Part shown: in pieces, positions 1-7,718 of the stretch
Position numbering within the stretch: position 1 is the first letter of the stretch
Layout of the letters: the number at the start of each line of letters is the position of its first letter
Origin: Glycomyces algeriensis
GTDB taxonomy: Bacteria > Actinomycetota > Actinomycetes > Mycobacteriales > Micromonosporaceae
Reading direction: 5' to 3'
DNA: 64,000 nucleotides
Assembly (NCBI RefSeq): GCF_027622855.1
Contig: NZ_JAPZVR010000001.1
Coordinates: 172,664 to 236,663 of the forward strand
Translations under genes and position numbers: made by a program
The notes under the pieces: model-generated
Seen by the model: only the letters and a program-made list of their open reading frames with translations
Databases searched by the model: none
What the model was told of the DNA's origin: nothing

Positions 1-340
1 GCTGCCGACGGTCGCCTCGGTCCTGTACGACGCGGTCGCCGTTCCCTGCGGGGCCGACAGCGCCGCCGCGCTCACGCGTGACGGCCGGGCCCTCCACTTC
101 GTGACCGAGGCTTTCAAACACGGCAAGGCGATCGCCGGGTTCGGCGCGGGGCTCGACGTGCTGCGCGCCGCCCGGATCGGCGCGGGCTACGCCGAGGGCG
201 CCGATCCGGTGGAGGACAAGGGCGTCGTGACCACGACCGCGCACGGCGGCGACCTGCCCTCGGGCTTCTTCGACGCCTTCGCGGACGCGATCGGCAAGCA
301 TCGCGCCTGGGCGCGCAAGACCGACGACGTCGCCGCCTGA
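1..340 (+). CDS. katE: Large-subunit catalase (HPII/KatE type), C-terminal fragment
   Basis: The frame is open from base 2 to the TGA at 338-340, and the 5' part lies outside the window. The visible 112 residues read LPTVASVLYDAVAVPCGA, then a stretch with HFVTEAFKHGKAIAGFGAG, ending in a short basic tail. This matches the C-terminal DJ-1/PfpI-like flavodoxin-fold domain that large catalases (about 700 residues, e.g. E. coli HPII) carry after the haem-binding barrel. In the family this domain stabilises the tetramer and has no separate known catalysis; the haem enzyme decomposes hydrogen peroxide in the cytoplasm. A stand-alone DJ-1/PfpI protein is possible because the upstream part is unseen, but the VLYDAVAVPGG-like and EAFKHGKAI segments are typical of catalase tails. 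A hairpin follows 10 bases after the stop. Confidence 0.8.
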   Translation, partial: LPTVASVLYDAVAVPCGADSAAALTRDGRALHFVTEAFKHGKAIAGFGAGLDVLRAARIGAGYAEGADPVEDKGVVTTTAHGGDLPSGFFDAFADAIGKHRAWARKTDDVAA

Positions 341-350
341 CCCGACACGC

Positions 351-381
351 CGGCTGGAGCCGGGCACGGTGGCTCCTGCCG
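351..381 (+). terminator. Hairpin after the catalase gene
   Basis: CGGCTGGAGCC (351-361) pairs with GGCTCCTGCCG (371-381) with one mismatch and a 9-base loop. It begins 10 bases after the catalase stop. There is no T-run, as is common for high-GC actinobacterial terminators. Confidence 0.5.
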
Positions 382-494
382 CGTGAGCCTGTGACAGGTG
401 AAGGCCTCCGGGTGCGTGAGGTGTGTTCGACGGCTGAACGCCACGCAAGCGCTGCGGCATGAACGGACGACCGCCCGCCGCTCACTTTTGAGAT

Positions 495-514
495 ATAACT
501 CGACCTCGAGTTAT
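495..514. promoter_or_regulatory. Perfect 20-bp palindrome in a convergent spacer
   Basis: ATAACTCGA-CC-TCGAGTTAT is a perfect inverted repeat (9-bp arms, 2-bp centre) in an AT-rich patch. Its size and symmetry resemble a MarR- or MerR-type operator, but it lies between two convergent genes (catalase tail and GH26), so no promoter is expected here. Target and regulator are unknown. Confidence 0.35.
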
Positions 515-537
515 TTGCGCCGTCGAGCGCAGACGCC

Positions 538-567
538 AGTGGCCGGGAGGTGATCCTCCCGGCCACT
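538..567 (-). terminator. Strong hairpin after the GH26 gene
   Basis: AGTGGCCGGGAGG and CCTCCCGGCCACT form a perfect 13-bp stem with a TGAT loop, 16 bases beyond the GH26 stop. It could stop transcription arriving from either side of this convergent junction. Confidence 0.7.
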
Positions 568-582
568 GTTCTGCGGTGGTGC

Positions 583-2007
583 TCAGCCGAGGTCGGGGAC
601 CTCGTCGCGGGTGATGACGTAGTTGCTGCTGTAGACGTTGCGCAGGTGCGCGACGGAGTTGCTGACGGTGAGGTGCTCACCGTGCCAGGTGTTGAAGAGG
701 ACCCAGCGGGTGTCGGTGGACTGGAGCCGGGCGGGGTCGGGGATGGGGCCGTTCTCGTGCAGGGCGATCGGCATGGTGTTGCCGACGATGCCGCGCATCC
801 GGTTGTACATCGCGTTCAGCGGGTCGTAGTTCCCGTTGCCCGCGTAGGTGTCGGCGCCTGAGAAGTCGACGTAGGCGTCACCTGGGTAGAAGGCGGCGTC
901 AGGGGCGCCGTTGAAGGGGTGCAGCCAGATCAGGTTGTTCAGGCCCTTGGTGTGGGTGTAGTAGTCGTACATATAGCGCCACAGGCGGTTGTACTGCTGC
1001 CCGCCTTCTTTGCTCCACCAGAACCAGGTGCCGCCGGCCTCGTGGAAGGGCCGCCAGAGTGCCGCGACGCCGGCGTCCTCGAGCTGCTGGAGTTCGGCGG
1101 CGGCGCCGTCCAGCCGCTCGTGGAAGGAGCGGTTCTCGTTCGTCCCCGGGGTGAGGACGCGGTTGATGGAGACGGTCTGCAGGCTGCCGTCGTAGCCGTC
1201 GGGGAAGGTCGGGGCGCCCATGTGGTAGCCGATCATGGGGATGCCGCCGGCGTTCCACCAGTCGATGGCCCGCTGGGAGAAGTCGGGGGAGTCGCCGCGG
1301 TCGAGGCCGCGGATGGCCGGGTGCTTGCCGGTGTTGTTGTAGATGTAGTTCATCTCGTACTCGGGGCCGCCGATCCAGGTGGACTCCTGCTGCCCGGAGA
1401 TGATGTGGTTGCCGTACTGGCTCTGGATGAAGCACAGCAGGTTCCGGGCCTGCTGCGTGGCGTTGGGGTTGTTCGGCTGGACGGTGCACTGCTGGCTGCC
1501 GCCGCCGTTGGACCACCGCTGGTTGGCCTGGCCGTTGCACTGCCAGAGCTGGGTCGCGGTGCCGTTGGCGGTGGCGGCGCCGACGACGTCGACGCAGAGG
1601 CCCGACTGCTCGCCGGTGATGCTGCCGTTGCTGTTGCGGTTGAACTGCTGGTTGGCGCCGCCGTTGCAGTTCCAGGTCACCAGCCGGGTTCCGGCGGCGG
1701 TCTGGTTGTTGTACGCGTCGAGGCAGCGGGTGCCGCCGAGGGTGCGCAGTTCACCGGCGGTCGTGAACTCCCATTGCTGGCTGGCCGCCCCGGAGCAGTC
1801 CCGGATGACGACGGCGGCGCCGGGGGTGGTGCTGCCGCCCGCGACGTCGAGGCAGCGACCGGAGGCGGCGCTGGTGAGCGTCGCCGTGGCGGCGGACGCG
1901 GTACCGGGATTGAGGGCGAGGCTTGCGGCGACCGCCGCGAGGGCGACGAGGAACGCCAGGACCAGGCGTCGCCATCGTTGCCGGGCTTCGGGCAGGACGG
2001 TTTGCAT
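583..2007 (-). CDS. Secreted GH26 beta-mannanase with N-terminal ricin-type lectin (CBM13)
   Basis: Predicted endo-acting mannan hydrolase (474 aa) that would cut beta-1,4-mannan outside the cell. Residues 1-37 form a signal peptide (Arg-rich start, long Ala/Val/Leu core, Ala-x-Ala region). About 38-165 is a beta-trefoil lectin with the repeated QQW/NQQF motif. About 170-474 is the GH26 barrel, with the acid/base Glu in WRPFHEAGG (about E323) and the nucleophile in ALHENG (about E418). The start ATG at 2007 is chosen over upstream in-frame codons because GGAG lies 8 bases before it and the signal peptide starts there. It lies 169 bases downstream of the sugar-binding protein gene in the same direction and may be transcribed with the ABC genes or from its own AT-rich promoter region. 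The usual architecture has the lectin at the C-terminus; here it is N-terminal. The family is confident; mannan as substrate is inferred from the family. Confidence 0.88.
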   Translation of the reverse strand: MQTVLPEARQRWRRLVLAFLVALAAVAASLALNPGTASAATATLTSAASGRCLDVAGGSTTPGAAVVIRDCSGAASQQWEFTTAGELRTLGGTRCLDAYNNQTAAGTRLVTWNCNGGANQQFNRNSNGSITGEQSGLCVDVVGAATANGTATQLWQCNGQANQRWSNGGGSQQCTVQPNNPNATQQARNLLCFIQSQYGNHIISGQQESTWIGGPEYEMNYIYNNTGKHPAIRGLDRGDSPDFSQRAIDWWNAGGIPMIGYHMGAPTFPDGYDGSLQTVSINRVLTPGTNENRSFHERLDGAAAELQQLEDAGVAALWRPFHEAGGTWFWWSKEGGQQYNRLWRYMYDYYTHTKGLNNLIWLHPFNGAPDAAFYPGDAYVDFSGADTYAGNGNYDPLNAMYNRMRGIVGNTMPIALHENGPIPDPARLQSTDTRWVLFNTWHGEHLTVSNSVAHLRNVYSSNYVITRDEVPDLG

Positions 2008-2090
2008 GATGTTCTCCAGTGTCGGTGAGAGGCGGCAGGGCACGGGATCCGCTGGGGGCGAGGCCCCGTCGGCGGCGGCCCTACTTACTT

Positions 2091-2139
2091 GAGTTGATAA
2101 ATTTACTACATAAAGTGATACGTGTCGATAGATCAACTC
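2091..2139. promoter_or_regulatory. AT-rich promoter region with spaced inverted repeat upstream of the mannanase
   Basis: GAGTTGAT (2091-2098) and ATCAACTC (2132-2139) are perfect inverted half-sites separated by 33 bases of unusually AT-rich DNA, 84 bases upstream of the GH26 start. They could be two operator half-sites or the foot of a long hairpin between the binding-protein and GH26 genes. No close match to the AAACGTTT operators of this locus is present. Confidence 0.3.
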
Positions 2140-2176
2140 TGGAGGATCCGCAACGGACGGCTCTTGCGGCCGGGAG

Positions 2177-3442
2177 TCACTCGTGGAAGGCCTGGTCCAT
2201 TGTCGCGAGGACGTCCGCGGGGGTGCTCTGGCCGCTGAAGACGGCCTGCACCCCGTCGAAGAGCGCGGGTTGGACGGTGGTGCTGGGCCAGAGCTGGTCG
2301 GGCCAGGAAGCGACCCTTCCTTCGTTGACGTAACCGGTGACGAGCTGGGCTACCGCGCTGTCCTGCGCCATGTCGCCCGGGAGGGCGGCGGTGTCGCCGT
2401 ACCGGTCGGCGTAGGCGATCTGCGTCTCGGGTTCGGCGAGGAAGGCGAGGAACTCCTTGGCGAGGTCGGTCTTGTCGGTCGCGGCGTTGACGGCGAACGA
2501 GGGGCCGGTCGTCGCCGACAGGAAGGTGTCCGCCGGGTCGTCGGTGGCGGGGAAGGCCGCATAGGTGAGTTCGAGGCCCTCGGGTCCGCCTGCGGCGATC
2601 GTCGAGTTCTCGGCGGCGACGCTGACCGTTGCGAGGGTGTCGCCGCTGCGCACGGCGTCCTGCACTTCCGAATAAGGAGTGCCGTTGGGCGACTCGTTGA
2701 AGCAGCCGGCGTCGTTCATCTCGACGTACTGCTCCAGTGCGGTCTGCCACGGGGAGTCGGCGAACGTCGCGGTCCCCTCGACCTGGTGCTGCGCGAAGTC
2801 GGGATCCTCGGCGTAGACCAGGGTGGCGGTGAGCGCGTACGGGATGAGCTGCGTGGTCCAGGTGTCGGAGAGGCCGAGCCCGTAGGCGACCTTGCCGGCT
2901 TCGGCTGCGTCGGTGCAGAACTGCAGCACCTCGGTCCAGGTGGCGGGTGCGGTCAGCCCCAGTTCGTCGAGGGCGCCCTGGTTGTAGATGCCGCCGATCG
3001 AGGAGAACGTCATCGGGACCGCCACCAGCGCACCGTCGTCGGTGGTGAGCAGGTCGCGTGAGGACTCTGGGACGGTGTCGGCCCAGTCGGCGTCGGAGAC
3101 GTCGAGGAGGAAGCCCTTGTCGCCGGCGATCTTGACGCTGACGTTGTTGCCGGTGCCGGGGAAGACCTGGATGACGTCCGGTGCGGTGCCGCCGGTGAGC
3201 TGAGTGGCGGTCACCTGCTGGTAGTTCTCGGGGGAGTCGCGGACTTCGACCGTGACGCCGGGATTGGCCTCTTCGAAGGCGGCGATGACCGCCTTCATGG
3301 CGTCGCCGCCGTTGGTCGCCACGGTGAGGACGTTCGCGTCGTCGCTCCCGCCGCCGGTGGAGCAGCCCGCGAGGGCCGTGGCGGTGAGGGCCGCCGCGAG
3401 CGCGGCCGCTCCGGTGCGGCGGCGTGTCTTCGTTGACAGCAT
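2177..3442 (-). CDS. Sugar ABC transporter substrate-binding lipoprotein (family 1)
   Basis: 421-aa extracytoplasmic sugar-binding protein of the carbohydrate-uptake (CUT1) class. Residues 1-26 are a lipoprotein signal with the lipobox LAGC (lipidated Cys about 26), followed by a Gly/Ser linker. The rest has the two-lobe family-1 pattern (FEEANPGVTVEV, TAPDVIQVFPG, YNQGALDELGL, PATWTEVLQFC). It lies 46 bases downstream of two permease genes on the same strand, so it completes an importer lacking only its ATPase; in actinobacteria a shared MsiK-type ATPase is often encoded elsewhere. The substrate is probably an oligosaccharide released by the neighbouring mannanase or by the GH35/GH78 enzymes. 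That assignment is inferred from position. Confidence 0.88.
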   Translation of the reverse strand: MLSTKTRRRTGAAALAAALTATALAGCSTGGGSDDANVLTVATNGGDAMKAVIAAFEEANPGVTVEVRDSPENYQQVTATQLTGGTAPDVIQVFPGTGNNVSVKIAGDKGFLLDVSDADWADTVPESSRDLLTTDDGALVAVPMTFSSIGGIYNQGALDELGLTAPATWTEVLQFCTDAAEAGKVAYGLGLSDTWTTQLIPYALTATLVYAEDPDFAQHQVEGTATFADSPWQTALEQYVEMNDAGCFNESPNGTPYSEVQDAVRSGDTLATVSVAAENSTIAAGGPEGLELTYAAFPATDDPADTFLSATTGPSFAVNAATDKTDLAKEFLAFLAEPETQIAYADRYGDTAALPGDMAQDSAVAQLVTGYVNEGRVASWPDQLWPSTTVQPALFDGVQAVFSGQSTPADVLATMDQAFHE

Positions 3443-3488
3443 GATGGTTCCTTCCGAATGGGTTGGGCGGTGGGCGGTGGGCGGTGGC

Positions 3489-4310
3489 TCATCCTTTGAG
3501 TCCGGAGGCGAAGCCCCGCATGATGAAGCGCTGCATCAGGACGTAGGCGATGAGGATCGGGACCACCGAGGTGATCAGGGCGGAGAAGACCATCGGCCAG
3601 TCCGCTCCGTAGAGGCTGACGAAGGTGAAGACCGACAGCGGCGCGGTCCGGCTGTCGCCGCCGGTGAGGTACAGCAGGGGCGTGAAGAAGTCGTTCCAGA
3701 TCGCCAGGGCGGTGAGGATGCCGACGGTGCCGGTGACCGGCCGCAGCAGTGGGAAGACCACCGACCAGAACATCCGCATCGGCATGGCGCCGTCGATCGT
3801 GGCCGACTCCTCGTACTCCTTCGGCAGGTCCCGCAGGAACACGGAGTAGAGGAAGATCGCGAACGGCATGAATCCGCCGACGTTGATGAGCACGACCGCG
3901 AGCGGATTGCCCACCATCCCGAGCTTGGCGAACGCCAGGTACAGCGGCAGCATCGCGAGTTGCCCGGGGAAGAGGAATCCGGCGAGGAAGAGGTAGAACA
4001 GGCCCTTCGTCCAGTGCTGGGTGCGGCGGGTGAGGGTGTAGGCGGCGGTCGACGCCAACGCGATGATGAGCGCGACGGAGACGCCGGTGATCCAGGTGCT
4101 GTTGATGATGCTCGGGCCCATGGCGGACTCGACCCACGCGTCGCCCAGGTTCGAGAAGTCCAGCGGCCAGGTGAAGCCGAGGAAGCCTTGGACGCCGTCC
4201 GGGTGGCGCAGGGCGACTGCGACGAGGACGAACATCGGCACCATGAACACGAAGGCGACCGCGAGCAGTGCGATTTCGAGGCAGCACGTGCGCCAGGTGT
4301 AGCGGTTCAT
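3489..4310 (-). CDS. Sugar ABC transporter permease, MalG-type
   Basis: 273-aa inner-membrane permease with about six hydrophobic segments. The EAA-type cytoplasmic loop reads EYEESATIDGAMPMRMFWSV, as in MalG-like proteins that contact the ATPase. The ATG at 4310 overlaps the stop of the preceding permease by ATGA, showing translational coupling. The C-terminal QRFIMRGFASGLKG is typical of the family. It works with the other permease and the binding lipoprotein; no ATPase gene is in the window. Confidence 0.9.
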   Translation of the reverse strand: MNRYTWRTCCLEIALLAVAFVFMVPMFVLVAVALRHPDGVQGFLGFTWPLDFSNLGDAWVESAMGPSIINSTWITGVSVALIIALASTAAYTLTRRTQHWTKGLFYLFLAGFLFPGQLAMLPLYLAFAKLGMVGNPLAVVLINVGGFMPFAIFLYSVFLRDLPKEYEESATIDGAMPMRMFWSVVFPLLRPVTGTVGILTALAIWNDFFTPLLYLTGGDSRTAPLSVFTFVSLYGADWPMVFSALITSVVPILIAYVLMQRFIMRGFASGLKG

Positions 4311-5257
4311 GCGAGGGCCTTCCGCTGGGTGAGGCGGAACTGGACGAAGCCGATCACGCCGACGAGCAGGGTGAGGATCGCGCCTTGGGCGAGGGCGTTC
4401 GGGTATTCGAGGTAGGTGAAGGCGGTCTTGTAGACGATGGTCGCCATGGTCTCGCTGGCGCCGGAGGGGCCGCCCTCGCTCATGGAGAAGACCGTGTCGA
4501 ACTGCTTGAGGTTGCCGATGACGCACAGCAGGAGGTTGACGACGATGGCGCCGTTGATGAGCGGCAGGGTGATCGACCAGGTGCGCCGGGCGGCCCCCGC
4601 GCCGTCGATGGCCGCCGCTTCGAGGGCCTCTGCCGGGACGGCCTGCAGCCCGGCCAGATAGATGACCATCGAGTAGCCCGCGCCCTGCCAGATGACGGCC
4701 GCGCAGATCGAGTAGAGGACGATCTCGGGGTCGCCGAGCCAGTTCTGGCGCCAGGCGCCGAGGCCGGTCGATTCGAGGAGGCCGTTGAGCGTGCCGTTGG
4801 GGGTGAGCAGGTACTTCCACAGGTATCCGGCGACGATCGGCGTCAGCACGACCGGCAGGAAGAACACGAGGCGGAGCAGGTGGCGGCTCTTGACCCGGCT
4901 GTTGACGCCCAGGGCGAGCAGGAGGCCTATGACGTTCTGGCCGATGGTGACGATGAGCGTCAGCATGAAGGTGTTGAGGATGGCCTGGAGCGAGTTCGGG
5001 TCGGACAGGACCGCCCGGTAGTTGTCGATCCCGACCGGCGCCCATGTGCTGCCGAGGCCGTCCCAGTCGGTGAACGAGAAGAACAGCCCTTGACCGTTGG
5101 GGATCAGCACGATCGCGAGGTAGAGCAGCACTGCAGGGGCGAGGAACCACACCGGCGGTTTGATGCCTGCGGTGCGCACCGGCTTGGCGCTCCTGCTCTT
5201 GATCGGCATCATGGCGGGCCTGGTCGCCGTTGGCGCCGTCCGCGTCGAGGAGGTCAT
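4307..5257 (-). CDS. Sugar ABC transporter permease, MalF-type
   Basis: 316-aa membrane protein with an unstructured basic N-terminus (about 1-33) and six hydrophobic segments. The EAA loop reads EALEAAAIDGAGAARRTWSI. It is the first gene of the leftward operon (permease, permease, binding protein, probably GH26). The next permease starts on its stop codon (ATGA). Its start lies 77 bases from the first of two LacI-type palindromes in the divergent promoter region shared with the GH35 gene, which suggests joint repression with the glycosidases. Confidence 0.9.
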   Translation of the reverse strand: MTSSTRTAPTATRPAMMPIKSRSAKPVRTAGIKPPVWFLAPAVLLYLAIVLIPNGQGLFFSFTDWDGLGSTWAPVGIDNYRAVLSDPNSLQAILNTFMLTLIVTIGQNVIGLLLALGVNSRVKSRHLLRLVFFLPVVLTPIVAGYLWKYLLTPNGTLNGLLESTGLGAWRQNWLGDPEIVLYSICAAVIWQGAGYSMVIYLAGLQAVPAEALEAAAIDGAGAARRTWSITLPLINGAIVVNLLLCVIGNLKQFDTVFSMSEGGPSGASETMATIVYKTAFTYLEYPNALAQGAILTLLVGVIGFVQFRLTQRKALA

Positions 5258-5333
5258 GGCAGGACCCGCCTCGATGGCGTGAGGTCGGGGGACACGGCAG
5301 CTCCTTTGCTGGCGGCACCAGCTCCTGGTGCGA

Positions 5334-5349
5334 CTAAAAACGTTTCAAG
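5334..5349. promoter_or_regulatory. LacI-type operator O1
   Basis: CTAAAAACGTTTCAAG is a palindrome centred on CG at 5341/5342, in the divergent spacer between the permease operon and the GH35 operon. It is nearly identical to the sites at 5412-5427 and 12794-12808. The centre CG and the A/T arms are typical of LacI/GalR-family operators, and a LacI regulator is encoded at 10278. Confidence 0.7.
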
Positions 5350-5401
5350 TGGTTCGAGTTCCGACGATAGAGCTGCGCGGACGGCGCTGTCAATTCTTTG
5401 C

Positions 5402-5430
5402 TTGCAAAAATCAAAAAACGTTTTTAGGAT
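5402..5430 (+). promoter_or_regulatory. Predicted promoter of the GH35-GH78-lacI operon
   Basis: TTGCAA (5402-5407), a 17-base spacer and TAGGAT (5425-5430) fit a housekeeping-type promoter. The spacer contains operator O2, so a bound repressor would cover the polymerase site. Transcription would begin near 5437. Confidence 0.45.
5412..5427. promoter_or_regulatory. LacI-type operator O2
   Basis: CAAAAAACGTTTTTAG, centred at 5419/5420, lies 78 bases centre-to-centre from O1. It sits between the predicted -35 and -10 of the rightward operon. Two sites at this distance could allow DNA looping. Confidence 0.7.
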
Positions 5431-5480
5431 GGGATTCCCGCATGCGGACCCCGCCGCGCGCTCGAGAAGATGGGCAACCT

Positions 5481-7718
5481 GTGAGCCGACACGATGCCGC
5501 AGTGACCGCGACACACCGTCCCTGGACGCTCCCGCCGGCCGTCTCGCCGATGGCCCCGTCCGACCACCGGATCGGCCTGACCAGCCAGTACCTGACCCGG
5601 AAGGGCGAGCCCTGGTTCCCCGTCTCCGGCGAGCTCCACTACAGCCGGGTGCCGCGGGAGGCCTGGCGGCGCCGGCTCCGGGCCATGCGCAATGGCGGGG
5701 TGAACACCGTCGCGACCTACGTCTTCTGGAACCACCACCAGCCCGAGCGCGAAGCGCCCCCGTCGTTCGAGGGCGGCCGCGACATCAGCGCGTTCGTGGA
5801 CCTGTGCGCCGAGACCGGCCTCGAAGTGGTGCTGCGGATCGGGCCGTGGTGCCACGGAGAGGTGCGCAACGGCGGCTTCCCCGACTGGGTCCAGGAGGCC
5901 GGCGTCCGCCACCGGACCGACGACCCGGCCTACCTCGCGCTCGTCGAGCCCTGGTTCGCCGCGCTCGCCGACCACCTCTCCGCGCACTTCGAGCCGGGAA
6001 GTCCGGTCATCGGCATCCAGGTCGAGAACGAGCTCTACGACCAGCCCGGCCACATCGCGACGTTGAAGCGCACGGCGGTCGCAGCCGGCATGCGGGCTCC
6101 ACTCTGGATGGCCACCGCCTGGGGCGGCGCAGCGCTGCCCGAGGACGAGGTCGTCCCCATGTACGGCGGCTACGCGGACGGCTTCTGGGTCGACGCCGGC
6201 GCCCCGTGGGACGTGACGTTCCGCGAGCACTTCTTCTTCCGGCACGTGTGGGACGACCCGGGCATCGGCGCCGACCTGCGGGCCCTCGCCACCGAGACCG
6301 GTCCGGAGTCGCGCTCGCCCTCGGCCGTGTTCCCGCCGGTGACCTGCGAACTGGGCGGAGGCATGGCCACCGCCTACCACCGCCGGCCCGTACTGGAGGC
6401 CGAGGACATCGCCGCGGTCGCCAACGTCAAGCTGGGCAACGGATCGGCCTGGCAGGGGTACTACATGTTCGCGGGCGGACTCAATCCCGGCCTCGACCTG
6501 CAGGAGTCCCACGCGACGGGCTACCCGAACGACCTGCCGCAGATCGACTACGACTTCCACGCCCCGATCGGCGCCGCCGGGCAGCTGACCCGCACGCACG
6601 CCCTGCTGCGCCAGCAGCACGCCTTCCTTGCGGCCGTAGGCGACCAGCTCGTGCAGATGCCCTCCACGCTGCCCGACCGCGTGCCCGCCGACGTCTTCGA
6701 CACCGAGACGCTGCGGTGGGCGGTCCGCTCCGACGGCGAGTGCGGCTTCGTGTTCGTCAACCGCCGCCAGCCGCACGAGGCGCTGGGCCCGAGCGCCCCG
6801 GTCGCCTTCGCGATCGCGCTGCCCGGCGGCACCCTCGCCTTCCCCGACGAGCCCGTCACGATCCCCGCCGGGACCATCGCGCGGTTCCCCTTCGGCCTCC
6901 AGATCGGACGGACGCGTCTCGACTGGGCGACGGCGAACCTGCTGACGCTCCTGGACCGTCCCGGTGGCGGGCGCATTGCGGTCCTCGCGGCGGTTCCCGG
7001 CATCAACGCGCGGACCGCTGTCGAGGGGACCGTGTCCGAGGTGGATCCGGATCGGGTGTGGACCTTCGAACACGGCGAGGACGCGGTCGTCGTCCTGCCT
7101 GCCGCGGTCGCCGAGGACGTTTGGGTGATCGACGGCGAGCTCTACACGAGTGCCGACGAACTGGACGTGGACGACGCAGGAGTGCTCACGTGGGTCCGCA
7201 ATGGCGGACCCGCCGCCCGATTCGACACCGAGCGCCTGCGGTTCCGCACACTCGTGCCCGAGCCCGGCCCGGCCGCCGCGTCCGTCGACCTCCCTGCCGA
7301 GGCGTCTCGTCCGGCCTCCGAACCGCTGGTCGACTACGGTTCCGCGAACGGCCGGGCCTCCGCTCCGTCGCTTGAGCGGGTGGTCGCGGAAGGGGCCCGC
7401 TACGACATCGCCGTCCCCGCCACGTTGCAGGACAGCGGCTTCGAGCTGACGATCGACTGGATCGGGGACGTCGCCGTGATCGAGGCCGACGGCGTCCTGG
7501 TGTCCGACCGGTTCTGGGACGGCACACCGTGGACGATCGCGATCCCCGCCGGGACCACCGAGCTCACCGTCCACGTCCTGCCGCTCCACCCGCAGGCGCC
7601 GATCTGGCTCCACCCCGATGCGCGCGAACGGCTCAACGGCACTGAGGAACAAGGCCTCATCAGCGCGCGGGCCCGCTCTGTCGCCGCGCGCCGGCACCGC
7701 CTCGGAGGACAACCGTGA
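5481..7718 (+). CDS. GH35 beta-galactosidase
   Basis: Predicted cytoplasmic exo-acting beta-galactosidase (745 aa from this start). The GH35 barrel covers about residues 30-340: SGELHYSRVPREAW, VNTVATYVFWNHH, LRIGPWCHGEVRNGGFPDW, the acid/base Glu in VENELY (about E184) and the nucleophile in TCELGGGM (about E290). A beta-sandwich-rich C-terminal half follows, ending in a galactose-binding-like jelly roll. No signal peptide is seen. The start is uncertain: GTG 5481 leaves about 43 bases of leader after the predicted promoter, whereas ATG 5442 would be almost leaderless; neither has a strong Shine-Dalgarno. The stop overlaps the next gene's start (GTGA). Operators O1/O2 lie just upstream. Activity on galactosyl side chains of imported oligosaccharides is inferred. 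Confidence 0.88.
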   Translation: MSRHDAAVTATHRPWTLPPAVSPMAPSDHRIGLTSQYLTRKGEPWFPVSGELHYSRVPREAWRRRLRAMRNGGVNTVATYVFWNHHQPEREAPPSFEGGRDISAFVDLCAETGLEVVLRIGPWCHGEVRNGGFPDWVQEAGVRHRTDDPAYLALVEPWFAALADHLSAHFEPGSPVIGIQVENELYDQPGHIATLKRTAVAAGMRAPLWMATAWGGAALPEDEVVPMYGGYADGFWVDAGAPWDVTFREHFFFRHVWDDPGIGADLRALATETGPESRSPSAVFPPVTCELGGGMATAYHRRPVLEAEDIAAVANVKLGNGSAWQGYYMFAGGLNPGLDLQESHATGYPNDLPQIDYDFHAPIGAAGQLTRTHALLRQQHAFLAAVGDQLVQMPSTLPDRVPADVFDTETLRWAVRSDGECGFVFVNRRQPHEALGPSAPVAFAIALPGGTLAFPDEPVTIPAGTIARFPFGLQIGRTRLDWATANLLTLLDRPGGGRIAVLAAVPGINARTAVEGTVSEVDPDRVWTFEHGEDAVVVLPAAVAEDVWVIDGELYTSADELDVDDAGVLTWVRNGGPAARFDTERLRFRTLVPEPGPAAASVDLPAEASRPASEPLVDYGSANGRASAPSLERVVAEGARYDIAVPATLQDSGFELTIDWIGDVAVIEADGVLVSDRFWDGTPWTIAIPAGTTELTVHVLPLHPQAPIWLHPDARERLNGTEEQGLISARARSVAARRHRLGGQP

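Noticed and set aside
4268-7375. A 1035-codon open frame on the plus strand over the permease and GH35 genes
   Set aside because: It is antisense to the permease and frame-shifted against GH35, rich in Arg/Gly/Pro without domains; a GC-bias shadow.
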